Origin: SFTJ01 sp051871555
Lineage (GTDB): Bacteria > Bacteroidota > Bacteroidia > Bacteroidales > Muribaculaceae
Reading direction: 5' to 3'
NCBI GenBank assembly: GCA_051871555.1
Contig: JBJECZ010000092.1
Span: 1-7,205, forward strand
Length of the DNA: 7,205 nucleotides
The position numbers and the translations under genes were made by a program. Every line of letters starts with the position of its first letter. Positions within the stretch are counted from its first letter, which is position 1. This document shows positions 5,582 to 7,205 of this stretch, piece by piece. The notes under the pieces were generated by a model. It was not told the DNA's origin. It saw only the letters and a list, made by a program, of their open reading frames with translations, and did not search any database.

Positions 5582-6652
5582 TCAAAAATTCTCGCGCAAA
5601 TCGCCTTGCTTAGGGTCTTGTCCCACGTCGTAGACTTTGCAGTCGATGCATGCCGATTTGCCTTGCAATGAGCGCAGCTTGTTTTTCAGTGCCCATTGAG
5701 CCGGGTGCTTAATGTAGCGGTGCATCACTGGCGAAGCAGTACCCACCATCCAGCAGTTTTTGGGGCATTGTCGCACCATATCGCGAACCTTTTGGGCTTG
5801 CGGGCTATTCCATATTTCCATGAAATCGTTGGCATTGCGAATGTTCCCCATCGATTCTTTCCAATATTTGCTTTCGAGTCCGTTGCACGGATATACTTCG
5901 CCGTAAGGGTCGATGAAAAAGTTCATTGAGCCGGCTTCGCACGGGAGCGGACGTTTGCCGCCGTTGATGTAGTTGATGAGTCCCATATTGAAGAATGCTC
6001 TGAACCAGCTCTTGGGATGACTTTCCTTCAGTTGCCAGTTGATGAGAGTCTCAAAGTCGGCGCACACTTGCTGGCGATTGGTGATTTCATTGTCATCCTT
6101 GTGGAAATAATAGGAGTTGTGGAATGCAGCGGTTGCAAACTCCATGCCAAGCGATTTCGACAGTTGATAGAGTGAGAGCATATCGCTGGAATTGTTGTTT
6201 GAGACTGTGCATCCGAATCCGATGTCTTTTAGCCCCATTTCTTTAAGTCGCAAAAGTGTTCGCAGTCCTTTGTCGAAACCGCCTTCACGACCTCGCAATT
6301 CGTCGTTTTTTTGCGAAAGCCCTTCAATTGATATGCGGATTCCTATATTTGGGAATTTTTTTGCCAGGTCAATAACGCGGTCCTCAAACCATCCTGAGGT
6401 TGAGATGACGATGCGTGGCGATTTTGTGTAGCAGATGCGCACAATATCTTCAAGGTCCTCGCGAATGAATGGCTCGCCGCCTGTGAGATTGATGAACTTT
6501 AACTTAGGAAGACATTCCAGTTCCTCGGGCTTGATTTCTCGAGCCTTGTCGGTTGGGTTTTTCCAGATGTTGCACATTTTGCAGCGCATAGGGCATCGAT
6601 AGGTGAGAATTATCGATGCGTCGGTGGGCACTGGATTATTAAAGTTGGACAT
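5582..6652 (-). CDS. Radical SAM protein with reduced SPASM-like domain
   Basis: This 356-residue protein belongs to the radical SAM superfamily, whose members cleave S-adenosylmethionine at a [4Fe-4S] cluster to start radical chemistry. The cluster motif is C20-x3-C24-x2-C27, followed by the SAM-binding GGEP at 58-61 and a TIM-barrel-like core to about residue 210. The C-terminal part has C238-x12-G251-x4-C256, which fits the start of the SPASM signature. It then has C296-x3-C300 and C335-x2-C338, giving six cysteines where full SPASM has seven. Auxiliary Fe-S clusters are therefore likely, but the arrangement is unusual. The substrate is unknown. No small peptide gene is seen next to it, and both neighbours are glycosyltransferases, so sugar or lipid-glycan modification is a reasonable guess. 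The start at 6652 has an A/T-rich leader. The 106-bp upstream gap shows no clear promoter. Confidence 0.9.
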   Translation of the reverse strand: MSNFNNPVPTDASIILTYRCPMRCKMCNIWKNPTDKAREIKPEELECLPKLKFINLTGGEPFIREDLEDIVRICYTKSPRIVISTSGWFEDRVIDLAKKFPNIGIRISIEGLSQKNDELRGREGGFDKGLRTLLRLKEMGLKDIGFGCTVSNNNSSDMLSLYQLSKSLGMEFATAAFHNSYYFHKDDNEITNRQQVCADFETLINWQLKESHPKSWFRAFFNMGLINYINGGKRPLPCEAGSMNFFIDPYGEVYPCNGLESKYWKESMGNIRNANDFMEIWNSPQAQKVRDMVRQCPKNCWMVGTASPVMHRYIKHPAQWALKNKLRSLQGKSACIDCKVYDVGQDPKQGDLRENF

Positions 6653-6758
6653 ATAATAATTATATTGAAATCAAATGAAATAAAGTTTTAAAAGAAATGT
6701 TTAACCACATTGATGGGATAAACAATATAAATACTTAACGAGAATCTCTTGGGTTTTA

Positions 6759-7205
6759 TTATTTGTTAGCTTCCTGACTATTTATAATTGTGGCAATATT
6801 TCTAAATAAAGTGTTTTCGGTGAATTGATTGTTGAAATGTTGCAGTGCTAAATAGGCTTTCGTTTTCACTACGTCGTCATCGTTGAATATGCAATTCAAT
6901 GTTTGTTTCCATGTGTTGATGTCGTTTTGAAGTACGAAAGCATATTCGTTGTCGACGTAGTCTGTTATCCCGTTTGCGCAGGTGCAAATTATTATTTTCC
7001 CTAATGCCATCGCTTGCAGAGCCACCAATTGTCCGGAGGATATCATCAAATCCTTAAGCGGAATTGCAACGCAATGGCTGTGTGCCATAACATTTATCAT
7101 ATTCTCATCCGTGCAGTTGTTGAGAATTGTGATATTGGGGGAATAAACTTTATTCTTAAGAGAGTCGCAAGCTATTATGCATTTGTATGGTGTGTCACCA
7201 AGATC
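6759..7205 (-). CDS. Glycosyltransferase C-terminal half, 5' partial at window edge
   Basis: The minus-strand frame stays open from the TAA at 6759-6761 to the last base. An internal ATG at 7100 is not the start, because the 35 upstream codons (DLGDTPYKC...TDEN) read as continuous protein. The visible 148 residues match the donor-binding half of GT-B (family 4-like) enzymes: an ILNNCTDENMINVMAHSH strand-helix, then IPLKD, SSGQLVALQAMALGK and NGITDYV. The position of the second Glu of EX7E is Gln here (ALQAM). The gene is markedly A/T-rich, more than the two genes downstream of it. It is the first visible gene of the minus-strand cluster and lies 106 bp ahead of the radical SAM gene. The nucleotide-sugar donor is unknown. 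Confidence 0.75.
   Translation of the reverse strand, partial: DLGDTPYKCIIACDSLKNKVYSPNITILNNCTDENMINVMAHSHCVAIPLKDLMISSGQLVALQAMALGKIIICTCANGITDYVDNEYAFVLQNDINTWKQTLNCIFNDDDVVKTKAYLALQHFNNQFTENTLFRNIATIINSQEANK

Noticed and set aside
6653..6758. Promoter for the radical SAM gene on the minus strand
   Set aside because: The gap is A/T-rich, but no TAnnTTTG box with a suitably spaced TTTG was found, so co-transcription with the upstream glycosyltransferase is at least as likely.

Overview
The window looks like a piece of a Bacteroidales chromosome, perhaps a Muribaculaceae- or Prevotella-type gut bacterium. Genes lack Shine-Dalgarno sequences and have A/T-rich leaders. Matches to the Bacteroidetes -7 promoter box (TAnnTTTG) sit at sensible places upstream of two genes. 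The protein families also fit. The family-level placement is inference; I could not run a search.

Left part, plus strand: the 3' portion of a secreted-type metallophosphoesterase resembling purple acid phosphatases, cut by the window start (1-1197). A terminator hairpin overlaps its stop codon. Next comes a 324-bp gap holding a 33-bp tandem repeat array (four full units, one partial) with older decayed units of the same period on its left. The last partial repeat runs into a promoter for an AAA ATPase with a DUF4143/PD-(D/E)XK-like C-terminus (1522-2868). A 351-bp non-coding stretch follows, with two copies of a promoter-box sequence, and then the conserved ATPase/GTPase gene ychF (3220-4323).

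Right part, minus strand: a cell-surface polysaccharide-type cluster read toward ychF. In transcription order it has a family-4-like glycosyltransferase that enters from the right edge (partial, 6759-7205), a radical SAM protein with a reduced SPASM-like cysteine set (5582-6652), and a complete GT4 glycosyltransferase (4456-5550). The last gene converges with ychF, and its stop codon lies in the loop of the hairpin that probably terminates ychF.

Functionally the minus-strand genes probably build or modify a surface glycan, with the radical SAM enzyme as the unexplained tailoring step. The plus-strand genes look like independent transcription units. The most unusual features are the 33-bp array joined to the ATPase promoter, the radical SAM gene between two glycosyltransferases, and the repeated habit of placing stop codons inside terminator hairpins. 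No RNA gene, CRISPR array, transposase or integrase was seen.
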